This document shows positions 52,534-60,325 of a stretch of DNA of 64,000 nt, in pieces. This stretch comes from an uncultured Bacteroidales bacterium. Lineage in GTDB: Bacteria; Bacteroidota; Bacteroidia; Bacteroidales; Bacteroidaceae. Location of the stretch: NCBI GenBank assembly GCA_902776455.1, contig CACYQI010000004.1, positions 1 to 64,000 on the forward strand. Reading direction: 5' to 3'. The notes under the pieces were generated by a model, which searched no databases, was not told where the DNA came from, and saw only the letters and a list, made by a program, of their open reading frames with translations. Position numbers and translations under genes: made by a program. Numbering within the stretch: position 1 is the stretch's first letter; each line of letters starts with the position of its first letter.

Positions 52534-52856
52534 ACTATTGGTGTCCGGGGAAAAGCATCGGAGGTGCGAAAGACCACAGACGGGGGTGTAAGCCCCCGGG
52601 ACAAGCGCATTAACAAAACTAAGCCCCGAGGGGGCGACAGAACATGTAACGTGTTTAATAACAACATGCTTAGGTCTCTGTCGCCCCCTCGGGGCTTTCT
52701 CTGTTGTTGAAACATTACCGGGGGCTTGCGCCCCCGTCTGTGGTCTCTCGTCCCTTTGGGACTTTAGAGTAAGCCCCCATGAGCTGCTTTTCGTCAGGGA
52801 AGCCGATGGATATGAGCATCAATTGGAGTGCGCATGCTTTTCCCCGGACAGCAGTA
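52534..52856. repeat. MITE-like element with nested palindromes, about 320 bp
   Basis: Ends TGTCCGGGGAAAAGCAT (52542-52558) and its exact complement (52834-52850) bound it. Nested within are a 28-bp inverted pair (GACCACAGACGGGGG..., 52571-52598 and 52717-52744) and a 20-bp pair (AAGCCCCGAGGGGGCGACAG, 52622-52641 and 52679-52698). No transposase is encoded. A fused-end remnant of the same family is at 19476-19513. Confidence 0.8.
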
Positions 52857-52864
52857 TAAAAAAA

Positions 52865-52974
52865 CACTCCGTGGAGTGTGGCCCGATGCTCCGTGGAGAA
52901 TAAGCCGATACTCCGTGGAGTGTAAGCCGATGCTCCGTGGAGTGTGAGCCGATGCTCCGTGGAGTATAAACCGA
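52865..52974. repeat. Five 22-bp tandem units
   Basis: Exactly five 22-bp units with core CTCCGTGGAG followed by TGTAAGCCGA-type sequence. Confidence 0.85.
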
Positions 52975-53008
52975 TGCCCCTGCATGCTCATCTGCATACA
53001 GGGGCATC
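52973..53008. terminator. Hairpin between convergent genes
   Basis: GATGCCCCTG pairs with CAGGGGCATC across a 16-base loop. It lies just after the TonB-receptor gene (minus) and before a T-rich stretch on the plus strand. Could act in either direction. Confidence 0.5.
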
Positions 53009-53033
53009 TGTTTTGATTATCAAGCTGTTGTGC

Positions 53034-55424
53034 TTACAACTTTAGGCGCAGGTCGAGGCCGAACTGGAGCGGTGTGCCTTTCTGCGCAAAGGCTTGGCCG
53101 CGGGTGAAGAAGCTGAAGGCATCGTAGTGCGTGGCAGTCAGGTTGTTGCCCCAAAGAGCCAGCTCCAAGTCGTTGTGGCGGATGGAGAGCCGTGCGTCGA
53201 GCAGAGCATAGAAGGGTTGCGAGAGGTTGTTCTCGCGCGTCCAGTAGATGCGTCCGTTGCCTCGGCCAATGGTGCCGAGCGTAATGTCCTGCAACCAACC
53301 GCTTGTGTGCCAGGTGTATTGTGCGCCGACCGACATCGTGTGCCGTGGTGCGAAGGGGACTCTGACGTGATGCTCGTTGCCGTCGGCGTCTTCGAGGGTG
53401 GCCATGGCGTGCGTGAAGCCGTAGGAAGCGTTGACCGACAGGTCGTCGGTGACGGCGGCGTGAAGTGCGGCTTCCACGCCTCGGCTGCGGCTCTTGCCCG
53501 CATTGATAGTGATGCGTCCCATGCCGCTCTCTGCCATCTGACTGATTTGCAAGTCGCGCGTCTCAATCCAGAACGCGGCGAGGTCGGCCTTGAGGCGTCC
53601 GTCCAGAAGGTTCAGATGCGTGCCTATCTCGTAGTTCCACGCGGTTTCGGGCTTGTAGTGGGTCACTTCGGCCACGTCCGGCTGCTGCACCTTCGGCATA
53701 CCTGCACGGATGCGTCCCATGATCATGTCAACGTGTCCGGCCGGAACACCGGGGTAGCGGGCAAAGAGTTTCGTCAAGTAGGCTTCTGTGCCGGCATCGA
53801 TTTCCTGCATCATCAAGCGTTGCATCTCCGTCTGAAGCAAGTCGCTGAATAGCTGCACGTTGTATCCACCCGAGCGATATCCACGGCTCACGGACGCATA
53901 GACGTTGCTTCCCTGGCCTCCGAAGTCGTATTTCAGGGCCGCTTTCGGCAGGAGATGGAGGTCGTGGTCGCTGGTCTTACCGACGAAAACGGGTTCGGCA
54001 TGAAGTCCCGAAAGCTGGACAGAGTTCTGCGGCCGAGCGCCTTTCATGGCGAAGTCGAAATCGACGTAGCCCGGAGCATCGTAGCTCATCTTGTAGTGCT
54101 CATAGTCGAGTCGGATGCCGACGATAAGGGAGAGGTTCTTGACAATCTCGATGGTCGATTGATGGAAAACGCCGAGGTTGAGCGTGGGGGTGTGGAAGAT
54201 GCCGCCCATAGGCATCTCTGTGTTGGTCAAGGCAATGGACATCGGCCCCATGCCCTGTGCCGTGAGGTCGGGCAGATGGCTGCTGATGGTGCCGGAGAGC
54301 CAGTCGATGCCTTCCTTGTAGAAGGTGACGGGGGCTTCCGTTCTGAGCCATTGGTACTGGAAGTTCACGCCGCTGGTCCACTGCCAGCGTCCTTTGTTCT
54401 TCGACTTCACGGCAATCTCCTCGCTCAGCACCTTGCTGTTCTGCTTCTGGCGGAGCGTGTAGAGGTCGAGCCGCGAGAAGTCCTGGTCCATGTTCATATC
54501 GTCTTTGAGGAACTGGAAGCCAGTCGTGCTGACGAACATGACGCGGTCGAGGTCGTGCTCTGCCTTGAGGCCGACGGAGAGATTGTGTCGCAAGTACTTC
54601 GACGGCCTGTTGTATGCCACCTCTCCGGCATCAGGGCCTTCCTTGGCTACATAAGGGTATGCGCCTTGACTCGTCCATTGGTAACGGGCGGAGAGGTCAA
54701 GGCTGACGCGCTCCGAAGGCCGGTAAATGCCCCGCCAATGCGCGGCTATGTCGTCGCCTCGGTCAGCGTGACGGTCGTCTTGGGCACGGTTTCGGAAGAA
54801 TCCCCCCAAGTGTTCGTAGCTGACGCCTGCGCTGAAGGCAAAGTTCTCGGCAGGCCGATGGTAGTGGGTCACCCGTGCTCGATAATTGTTATAGGTAGCG
54901 GCTCCGAGCATGATGTCCGTGCCCTGATAGCTCATGGGGTTCTTTGTATAGACGCGGATAAGACCCCCTATGGTGTTGCGCCCAAAGAGAGTGCCTTGCG
55001 GGCCGCGCAGTACGTCGATGCGGTCGGCGTCGCTCAGGTCCTGATCCATGCTGCTCATGTTGGCCAAAGGGATGTCGTCAACGTACATCCCTATAGCAGG
55101 CGTACCGATGCGACTGCCTACGCCGCGGAGGTAGATGCTGCTCGTGAGGCGGCTTCCATAAGCGGGGATGAAGAGGCCAGGGATGTAGGCTGTGAGGCCT
55201 TTAATGTTGTCTATGCCCTTCTGCTGCAGCTGTTCGGCGCCGATGGAGGTAGAAGAGAGCGGCTGCTGACGAAGCAGCGAGTGCTCCTTCGGCGTGCTGA
55301 CCACGATTACCTCGTCCATCTCGCTGACGCGCAGCGTGTCGGATGGTTCGGCAAAGAGAAGGGTGGGGGAGAGAATACACCCTATACATATAAATAATGT
55401 ATAAGGGAGGAGTTTCCTGTTCAT
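53034..55424 (-). CDS. TonB-dependent outer-membrane receptor
   Basis: 796 residues with a signal peptide. An N-terminal TonB-box-like segment (MDEVIVVST) is followed by the plug domain (about 45-165) with LRGVGSRIGTPAIGMYVDDIP and DVLRGPQGTLFGRNTIGGLI. The rest is a 22-strand-type barrel ending with LDLRLKL (terminal aromatic replaced by Leu). The plug signature RGPQGTLFGRNT resembles siderophore, vitamin or metallophore receptors more than SusC-type glycan receptors; it has no CarboxypepD-like N-terminal domain and no SusD partner. The substrate is unknown. It has its own -7 box and follows the regulator gene in the same direction. Confidence 0.9.
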   Translation of the reverse strand: MNRKLLPYTLFICIGCILSPTLLFAEPSDTLRVSEMDEVIVVSTPKEHSLLRQQPLSSTSIGAEQLQQKGIDNIKGLTAYIPGLFIPAYGSRLTSSIYLRGVGSRIGTPAIGMYVDDIPLANMSSMDQDLSDADRIDVLRGPQGTLFGRNTIGGLIRVYTKNPMSYQGTDIMLGAATYNNYRARVTHYHRPAENFAFSAGVSYEHLGGFFRNRAQDDRHADRGDDIAAHWRGIYRPSERVSLDLSARYQWTSQGAYPYVAKEGPDAGEVAYNRPSKYLRHNLSVGLKAEHDLDRVMFVSTTGFQFLKDDMNMDQDFSRLDLYTLRQKQNSKVLSEEIAVKSKNKGRWQWTSGVNFQYQWLRTEAPVTFYKEGIDWLSGTISSHLPDLTAQGMGPMSIALTNTEMPMGGIFHTPTLNLGVFHQSTIEIVKNLSLIVGIRLDYEHYKMSYDAPGYVDFDFAMKGARPQNSVQLSGLHAEPVFVGKTSDHDLHLLPKAALKYDFGGQGSNVYASVSRGYRSGGYNVQLFSDLLQTEMQRLMMQEIDAGTEAYLTKLFARYPGVPAGHVDMIMGRIRAGMPKVQQPDVAEVTHYKPETAWNYEIGTHLNLLDGRLKADLAAFWIETRDLQISQMAESGMGRITINAGKSRSRGVEAALHAAVTDDLSVNASYGFTHAMATLEDADGNEHHVRVPFAPRHTMSVGAQYTWHTSGWLQDITLGTIGRGNGRIYWTRENNLSQPFYALLDARLSIRHNDLELALWGNNLTATHYDAFSFFTRGQAFAQKGTPLQFGLDLRLKL

Positions 55425-55453
55425 TGTAGTGAGAGGTTTGGTTTAACTGCCTG

Positions 55454-55461
55454 CAAAGGTA
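55454..55461 (-). promoter_or_regulatory. -7 box of the TonB-receptor gene
   Basis: TACCTTTG, 30 bases upstream of the start codon, in the spacer after the regulator gene. Confidence 0.6.
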
Positions 55462-55494
55462 CGCCATTTGCGGGACTTTTTCCTTAAGATTGGC

Positions 55495-56205
55495 TTAAGA
55501 TTCCTGACTTTCCATGGGGATGGCCAGTTCGACGCCCATCGTGTCGCCTTCGGCCGCGTGCTTGTTGCCCATGCGGATGGGTATGCCGAGGAAGGCTGCC
55601 TGCTGCCTTGCTGCCTGAATCTCAGCGAAGTCGGGGCAGGAGCCGCTCGAAGTGAGCGTCAGCGTATAGTCGCGGAGGGTCAGTTGCGACGTTACTTCCC
55701 ATCTTGCGCCGCGAGGGGCGTGCTTGAGGAAGAGCGAGAACACGGACGAGAATATCTGGCGGAGAATGGCTTCGTCTATCATTATTTCATAGACGAAAGG
55801 CGTGAGGCGGAAGAAGCAGCGTATGTCTTTCTCGCGCAAAGCCTCTTCGTGGCACATCAGCAGCTCGCGCAGGAAGGGGTCGATCTTCACTACGCCTGTG
55901 GTGGGAGCCTCGTGGGGGAGAATCAGTCCGACGCCGCGGATGGCCTTCACGGGGCCTTCTTTTGTCCAGCCCAGCTTGTGCCGGAGCGACGAGAGATGCA
56001 CGTCGAGTGTGCCTGTGTCGTAGAGGAAACGCTCGCCCCAGACTGCCTCGATGATGTCGTTGCGACGGCATACGACGCCCTGATGCCTGAGCAGATGGAC
56101 GAGCAGACGGTACTCGGTCTCGGTGAGCATCACGGGTTTGCCCGACTGCAACGTCTGGTGGGAAGCCGTATCGACCAGTATGTCCTCGTAGCCAATCACT
56201 TGCAT
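55495..56205 (-). CDS. OmpR-type winged-helix regulator fused to a degenerate HATPase domain
   Basis: 236 residues. Residues about 1-97 form an OmpR/PhoB-type DNA-binding domain: LTETEYRLLVHLLRHQGVV, RNDIIEAVWG and LDVHLSSLRHKLG...IRGVGLIL. No receiver domain precedes it. Residues about 105-236 follow the layout of a histidine-kinase HATPase domain (IDPFLRELLMCHEEALREKD; DEAILRQIFSSVFSLFLKHAP in place of an N-box; TLTSSGSCPD in place of the G1 box; GIPIRMGNK...GVELAIPM as the last strands). The N-box Asn, the DxGxG motif and the ATP lid are missing, so ATP binding is doubtful. It lies 7 bases after the lipoprotein gene, so they are co-transcribed, and it precedes the TonB receptor. A regulator of the receptor is a plausible role. 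Confidence 0.75.
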   Translation of the reverse strand: MQVIGYEDILVDTASHQTLQSGKPVMLTETEYRLLVHLLRHQGVVCRRNDIIEAVWGERFLYDTGTLDVHLSSLRHKLGWTKEGPVKAIRGVGLILPHEAPTTGVVKIDPFLRELLMCHEEALREKDIRCFFRLTPFVYEIMIDEAILRQIFSSVFSLFLKHAPRGARWEVTSQLTLRDYTLTLTSSGSCPDFAEIQAARQQAAFLGIPIRMGNKHAAEGDTMGVELAIPMESQES

Positions 56206-56212
56206 GTCAACA

Positions 56213-56617
56213 TCATTTGCCGTAGTCTTCGGGCGAGAAGGTCATTTGGAGCAGCGTCTTCCCTGTGGTGGTGCTGCGGTACTCGTAGCAGAAGGCGATG
56301 CCCTCGTCCTTGTATTGCTTCAGTTGGAGGCTGCCCTTCACGCTTTTCAGCTTGTCTTCGTAGAGGGTTTCTATCAGCTCGTCGGTGTAGAGTTCTTCGT
56401 TGTCGAGGTCGTCCTGCACCGTGTAGTAGTAGGCGATGGTGCGTGTCTCGATGTCGTAGCAAGCGCTGTCGAGCCGTGTGCAGGGGTCGATGTGCTTCGG
56501 GCACTCCTTGAGCGTGTACTGTTCGAAGTCGAGTTTGATCTTCTCGTCCTTGCTTACTCGGTTGCATGCCACGCAGACGAGCAACAGGCAAGCCCAATAC
56601 AATTTGTACTTCAACAT
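56213..56617 (-). CDS. Small lipoprotein, first gene of the regulator operon
   Basis: Start taken at ATG 56617 (MLKYKLYWACLLLVCVACN; lipobox VCVAC). An in-frame ATG at 56629 lies inside heptamer repeat DNA. 134 residues, mature part rich in Asp, Glu, Lys and Tyr (YYYTVQDDLDNEELYTDELIE). No known domain. Its likely promoter is 270 bases upstream, leaving a long repeat-filled leader. Confidence 0.7.
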   Translation of the reverse strand: MLKYKLYWACLLLVCVACNRVSKDEKIKLDFEQYTLKECPKHIDPCTRLDSACYDIETRTIAYYYTVQDDLDNEELYTDELIETLYEDKLKSVKGSLQLKQYKDEGIAFCYEYRSTTTGKTLLQMTFSPEDYGK

Positions 56618-56622
56618 GTCAT

Positions 56623-56745
56623 TTACCATTTATTCATTTACCATTTACCATTTGAATGCCGTGCATTTACCATTTATTCATTTACCATTTACCATTTGAA
56701 TGCTGGGCATCTGCCATTTGTTCATTTACCATTTCGTGGTTCCTC
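56623..56745. repeat. 7-bp tandem repeat array upstream of the lipoprotein gene
   Basis: Many CATTTAC / CATTTAT / CATTTGA units, arranged in a higher-order repeat of about 57 bp (CCATTTATTCATTTACCATT recurs). It lies in the transcribed leader. Downstream at 56806-56845 are TTGCTCC heptamers like those in the GH43 gene. Confidence 0.85.
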
Positions 56746-56886
56746 GTTATGGTTTCTGCGGGGGCAGGGGGCATAGGACAAAGAACAAGAGCATACCGAC
56801 TCCTTCTGCACTCCTCTTGCCCCTTGCTCCTTGCCCCTTGCTCCAAAGGAACTCTTCAAGGCGGGAGCCTCCCCGATTTTGTCGCG

Positions 56887-56916
56887 CAAAGATATACTTT
56901 TTTCTGTAAAAAACAA
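56887..56916 (-). promoter_or_regulatory. Promoter of the lipoprotein-regulator operon
   Basis: TTG (56914-56916), 19-bp spacer, TATCTTTG (56887-56894). Confidence 0.65.
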
Positions 56917-56976
56917 CAAAAAACACTTGATTAAAATCAAAAACATGTTATAAAACATAAAAAATACCACAAAAGG

Positions 56977-57008
56977 TTTGGCAATTCTCCAAAGTTGCCG
57001 TACCTTTG
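56977..57008 (+). promoter_or_regulatory. Promoter of the DUF2582 gene
   Basis: TTTG (56977-56980), 20-bp spacer, TACCTTTG (57001-57008). Confidence 0.8.
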
Positions 57009-57074
57009 CACGCGAGATTTGAATCTCACACAAAGATTGATAAAAGAAAAACAATCAAAAAAAGAAGTAAAAAA

Positions 57075-57275
57075 ATGACAGCAACAGTTGGAACATTGGC
57101 AGGTGCCGTATGGACTGCCCTCAATGAGAATGGTACTCTGAACACAAAGGATCTGAAAAAGGTAGCTAAGATTAAGACCGATAAGGACTTGTTCCTGGCT
57201 CTCGGTTGGCTGCTCCGCGAGGACAAAGTAGTCGTAGAAGAGAACGACAAGGTTGTGAATGTTTGCCTGAAGTAA
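57075..57275 (+). CDS. DUF2582 winged-helix protein
   Basis: 66 residues from ATG 57075; an earlier ATG (57006) lies within the promoter's -7 box and is rejected. The sequence VWTALNENGTLNTKDLKKVAK, then DLFLALGWLLREDKV and a C-terminal strand, is the compact winged-helix of DUF2582, widespread in Bacteroidetes and thought to bind nucleic acid; the role is unknown. A strong promoter and terminator frame it as a single-gene unit, suggesting high expression. Confidence 0.9.
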   Translation: MTATVGTLAGAVWTALNENGTLNTKDLKKVAKIKTDKDLFLALGWLLREDKVVVEENDKVVNVCLK

Positions 57276-57314
57276 GACAGTCCTTTCATTCTCGCCTCCC
57301 TGATGGGAGACAGA

Positions 57315-57364
57315 AAATGCCCTCCGAAGGTTCATGTAGCCTTCAGAGGGCATTCTTTTTTTTT
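57315..57364 (+). terminator. Rho-independent terminator
   Basis: AATGCCCTC-CGAAGG pairs with CCTTCAGAGGGCATT across a short loop, followed by a long T-run. Confidence 0.85.
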
Positions 57365-57384
57365 GCTGCCGACGCATCGGGTGT

Positions 57385-57770
57385 TGGCAACGATTTTTGT
57401 AAAGATTGTTCGCAATCCGACGCGCTCTGGCGGCTTCTTTTTGCTTCTCTGGCACTTTGGTTCACCCAGAGCGAGAAATGGCCTCAAATCGGATAGCGCG
57501 TGATAATCAATGGGTTACAAAGAGGCTTTTCGTGGGGCTGTGTTAAGAAAGTGTCGGGACGGCACACAGTGCCGTCAAACGGAACAAAGAATGAAGTGGA
57601 AAAGTGAACGTAGAGAGGGGAAAGTTAACGTGGAGGAAAAAGCGATGCAACGTGGAGAATCGGCCGACACAACGTGGAGTGTTGAACGAGTCGGCACGTA
57701 GAGAGCCTCCACGAGCCTGCAAGAGAGGGATTTTGCTGTAAGGATTTTTCGGACGTTATGTTGCCGAAGT
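57385..57770 (+). repeat. Diverged copy of the long dispersed repeat
   Basis: Block order as at 8738-9130: CGCTCTGGCGGC, GGCACTTTGGTTCACC, GATAATCAATGGGTTACAAAG, TGTTAAGAAAGTGT, a palindrome GGCACACAGTGCC, AACGTGGAGGAAAAAGC, 22-bp-family units (57643-57690), AAGGATTTTTCGG. The gap 57276-57867 holds no gene. Confidence 0.75.
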
Positions 57771-57867
57771 AGCGCAAGCTGTTAGCAGGAGTTAAATCGA
57801 GAGCCGCGTTCCCATTAATAGAGACCCCCAAAATCTCGTATCATTCCGTACCAATTCGCGGCAGCCG

Positions 57868-59034
57868 CTACTTGAAGCTGGGCAGTTCGTCGCGGGTTAT
57901 GACGCATTCCTGGCCGAGGGCATCGAGCCAATAGTCGATGTCGGCATTGTTGTGGTCGGTGCTGTTGAAGGCTTCGCTGCTGGGGGAGTTCGTGCGGTCG
58001 TAGTCGTACCACGGGATGAGGAAGCTCCAGTACTGGCCGTCGGCCCACAGCTCCGACACCTTGGGTATGCTGCCAAATTCGCTGATGGCATACAACTTGC
58101 CCGGGTATTCCTTGTGGAAGAGGTCGTACCACTGGTGCATTTCGCTGAGGCTCTTGTTGTAGAAGTCGAAGGCAACGACGTCCACATACTCGTCGCCCGG
58201 GTACCAGCGTTTCGAATCTCCTGCGTTGAAAATCCAGATGAGATTAGTCAGTCCGTGGTGGTTGACAAGCCTGTCGTACATGACGCGCCACAGCTCCTTG
58301 AAGGCTTCCGGACCGTCGCTTCCCCACCAGAACCAGGCTTTGTGCCATCCGGTGCCCGGATAGGCTTCCGTCCAATTGCCCTGTGCCTCGTGCAACGGCC
58401 GCCAGAGGACCGGGATATTGGCAGACTTCATGGGCTTCAGCCACTTGGCCACCTGGTCGATGCGGCTGAGCATTGTCTTGTAGTCCTCGCATCCGGGGGA
58501 GAAGATGGCAGAGGGGCTGAAGCTCGTCTGCCCGGGTTCAGAGCCGGGAGTGCAAGTCCAGTCGTTGCCGTCGTTGGTAGGCATGTTCCAATGCCACATG
58601 GCCGACATGATGCCGCCCTCCTTCGTCCAGTTGCGCCAAAGCGTAGAACTGGAGTAGTTTATCCAGCTGCCCGAGCCGGAATGGATGTCGTGGATGAAGT
58701 CGATAGTGTTGATGGCCGGGTACTTGCCCGTGTGCTTATAGACCCATTCGGCCTCGTTTGTGTTGTAGTTGACGCAGGCATGTGTGCCGGTGAGTATCTT
58801 CTGGCCGACGTTCTCCTCGAGGTAGGTGAGCAGCTTCTTCGCCTGGTCCGAGCGGTCGCCCCATTTGGGGACCTGCTTGAAGCCGATGCTGTCGATGCCC
58901 TCCACGTCGAGGCGGATTGCAGTCCCGTCGGTTTTGTAGATAATCATGTTCTGCACCTGGGCACGAAGAATGCTTGACCAGAGGAACGCGAAAAGCGAGA
59001 AGAGAATGAAGGCAGAAAGCTTGAAGTTTTTCAT
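57868..59034 (-). CDS. GH26 beta-mannanase
   Basis: The start at 59034 (MKNFKLSAFILFSLFAFLWSS) gives a signal peptide; the open frame further upstream lies beyond the promoter. 388 residues. An N-terminal 'IIYKTDGTAIRLDVEGIDSI' segment resembles motifs in other secreted proteins of this window. The GH26 (alpha/beta)8 domain has the general acid in WRPLHEAQGNW (Glu about 210) and the nucleophile in AISEFGS (Glu about 312), with family motifs NYNTNEAEW and WHWNMPTN. It cleaves beta-1,4-mannan, galactomannan or glucomannan. No mannan-utilisation locus partners are visible nearby. Confidence 0.92.
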   Translation of the reverse strand: MKNFKLSAFILFSLFAFLWSSILRAQVQNMIIYKTDGTAIRLDVEGIDSIGFKQVPKWGDRSDQAKKLLTYLEENVGQKILTGTHACVNYNTNEAEWVYKHTGKYPAINTIDFIHDIHSGSGSWINYSSSTLWRNWTKEGGIMSAMWHWNMPTNDGNDWTCTPGSEPGQTSFSPSAIFSPGCEDYKTMLSRIDQVAKWLKPMKSANIPVLWRPLHEAQGNWTEAYPGTGWHKAWFWWGSDGPEAFKELWRVMYDRLVNHHGLTNLIWIFNAGDSKRWYPGDEYVDVVAFDFYNKSLSEMHQWYDLFHKEYPGKLYAISEFGSIPKVSELWADGQYWSFLIPWYDYDRTNSPSSEAFNSTDHNNADIDYWLDALGQECVITRDELPSFK

Positions 59035-59055
59035 TTTGCTGTTAGTTTTACCCTG

Positions 59056-59063
59056 CAAAGATA
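59056..59063 (-). promoter_or_regulatory. -7 box of the mannanase gene
   Basis: TATCTTTG, 22 bases from the start codon at 59034. Confidence 0.6.
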
Positions 59064-59158
59064 CAGAAGAAATAGGAAATAAACGTGAAGAAAGAAGTTT
59101 TTTTTCGGTTTTCACCTTTTTTCACTATTCCATTTTCTCTCCTTATTACTTTTTTTTG

Positions 59159-59166
59159 TACCTTTG
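59159..59166 (+). promoter_or_regulatory. -7 box of the duplicated F5/8C gene
   Basis: TACCTTTG, 29 bases before ATG 59195. Confidence 0.6.
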
Positions 59167-59194
59167 TGCGCAAAATATAAAAACGATACTCGAC

Positions 59195-60154
59195 ATGAAA
59201 CTTATCCAGACGAATCATTGCTTGGCAGCGGCCTTCCTGCTGCTTGCCTCTTTTAGCTGCGACCTGTTGGCACAGACAGACGCAAAGCTTTCCCTGGTGA
59301 GCGGTCCTGGCCGCGACCGAAACGAAGGCCCCGCCATGGTGTGCGACGGGCAGCTCTCCACGAAATGGTGCATCGACTCACCGCGACAGATGCCCTATAC
59401 CATCGTCCTCGATGCAGGTAAACAGGCTACCTTTGCCGAATACGGCCTCGTTACGGGCGACGACACAGAGGCCTACCCCGAACGCAATCCCGTCACATGG
59501 CGCGTGAGCGGCTCCAACGACAAGCAGGAATGGACGCTCCTCGACAACCAGAAGAACACCCGCAGCATGGGTGCGGAGAACTGGCAGGAGTACCGCTTCC
59601 GCTTTAGCAGCAAGGGAGCTTACCGCTACTACCGCTTCGAGTTCTCCCAAGTGGCTGGCGGCACACGCATCCAGCTCAGCGAGATAAACTTCCACGAGAC
59701 AGAGCAAAAAGCGCTCAAGGCGACACTCTCCTCAGAGAGCCTCAAGGAAACTTCCCCTCGGAGAAACGCAGAAGGAGTAGAGATGGCTTGCGACGGACGT
59801 CTTTCTACCAAGTGGTGCATCGACGACCCCCAGCAGATGCCCTATAGCATCGTGCTCGATGCCGGCTCTCAGACAAGCCTCACCGAATACGGCCTCGTCA
59901 CAGGCGACGACACGCATTCCTATCCCAGCCGCAACCCCGTCACGTGGCGTGTGAGCGGTTCCAACGACAAGCAGGCATGGACCGTCATCGACGAACAGAA
60001 GTACAACCGCCGTCTTCGCGACGAAAACGAGCAGGAGTACCGCTTCAAACCAGCCGTGAAGGGGCAGTTCCGCTACTACCGCTTCGAGTTCATCCGCATG
60101 GCTGAGGGTACACGCCTCCAGCTTAGCGAAGTCAAACTCTACGGCCCGCTCTGA
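59195..60154 (+). CDS. Secreted protein with two tandem F5/8-type C domains
   Basis: 319 residues with a signal peptide ending at DLLAQ. Two nearly identical discoidin-type domains (about 27-170 and 176-319): each has ACDG[RQ]LSTKWCID (or VCDG), LVTGDDT, RNPVTWRVSGSNDKQ and YRFEF...LSE. The domains share most of their sequence even at DNA level, so the duplication is recent. It is a stand-alone glycan-binding protein without an enzyme part. It is transcribed divergently from the mannanase gene and may assist it; this is inferred from position only. Confidence 0.83.
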   Translation: MKLIQTNHCLAAAFLLLASFSCDLLAQTDAKLSLVSGPGRDRNEGPAMVCDGQLSTKWCIDSPRQMPYTIVLDAGKQATFAEYGLVTGDDTEAYPERNPVTWRVSGSNDKQEWTLLDNQKNTRSMGAENWQEYRFRFSSKGAYRYYRFEFSQVAGGTRIQLSEINFHETEQKALKATLSSESLKETSPRRNAEGVEMACDGRLSTKWCIDDPQQMPYSIVLDAGSQTSLTEYGLVTGDDTHSYPSRNPVTWRVSGSNDKQAWTVIDEQKYNRRLRDENEQEYRFKPAVKGQFRYYRFEFIRMAEGTRLQLSEVKLYGPL

Positions 60155-60325
60155 GAAAAAGCTTAAGTCCCCTTCCCGTTCCCCCTGGAGGAGTGCCTCA
60201 TCCCCGCCGGACAGGGAGTTTATGCCCCTGCAAAGTCCTCCCCGAAAGGAGAGCAGAAAGATGGCTGCGGGAGCAGGGAAGGGAGGCTCAAAGGTAATCG
60301 GAAAATGTTCAATGCAACTTAATCA

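Noticed and set aside
53955..55397. 480-codon plus-strand open frame opposite the TonB receptor
   Set aside because: Shadow of a well-defined receptor gene.
53034..55424. SusC-type glycan receptor
   Set aside because: There is no SusD gene beside it and no CarboxypepD-like N-terminal extension; the plug motif is of the RGPQGTLFGRN type.
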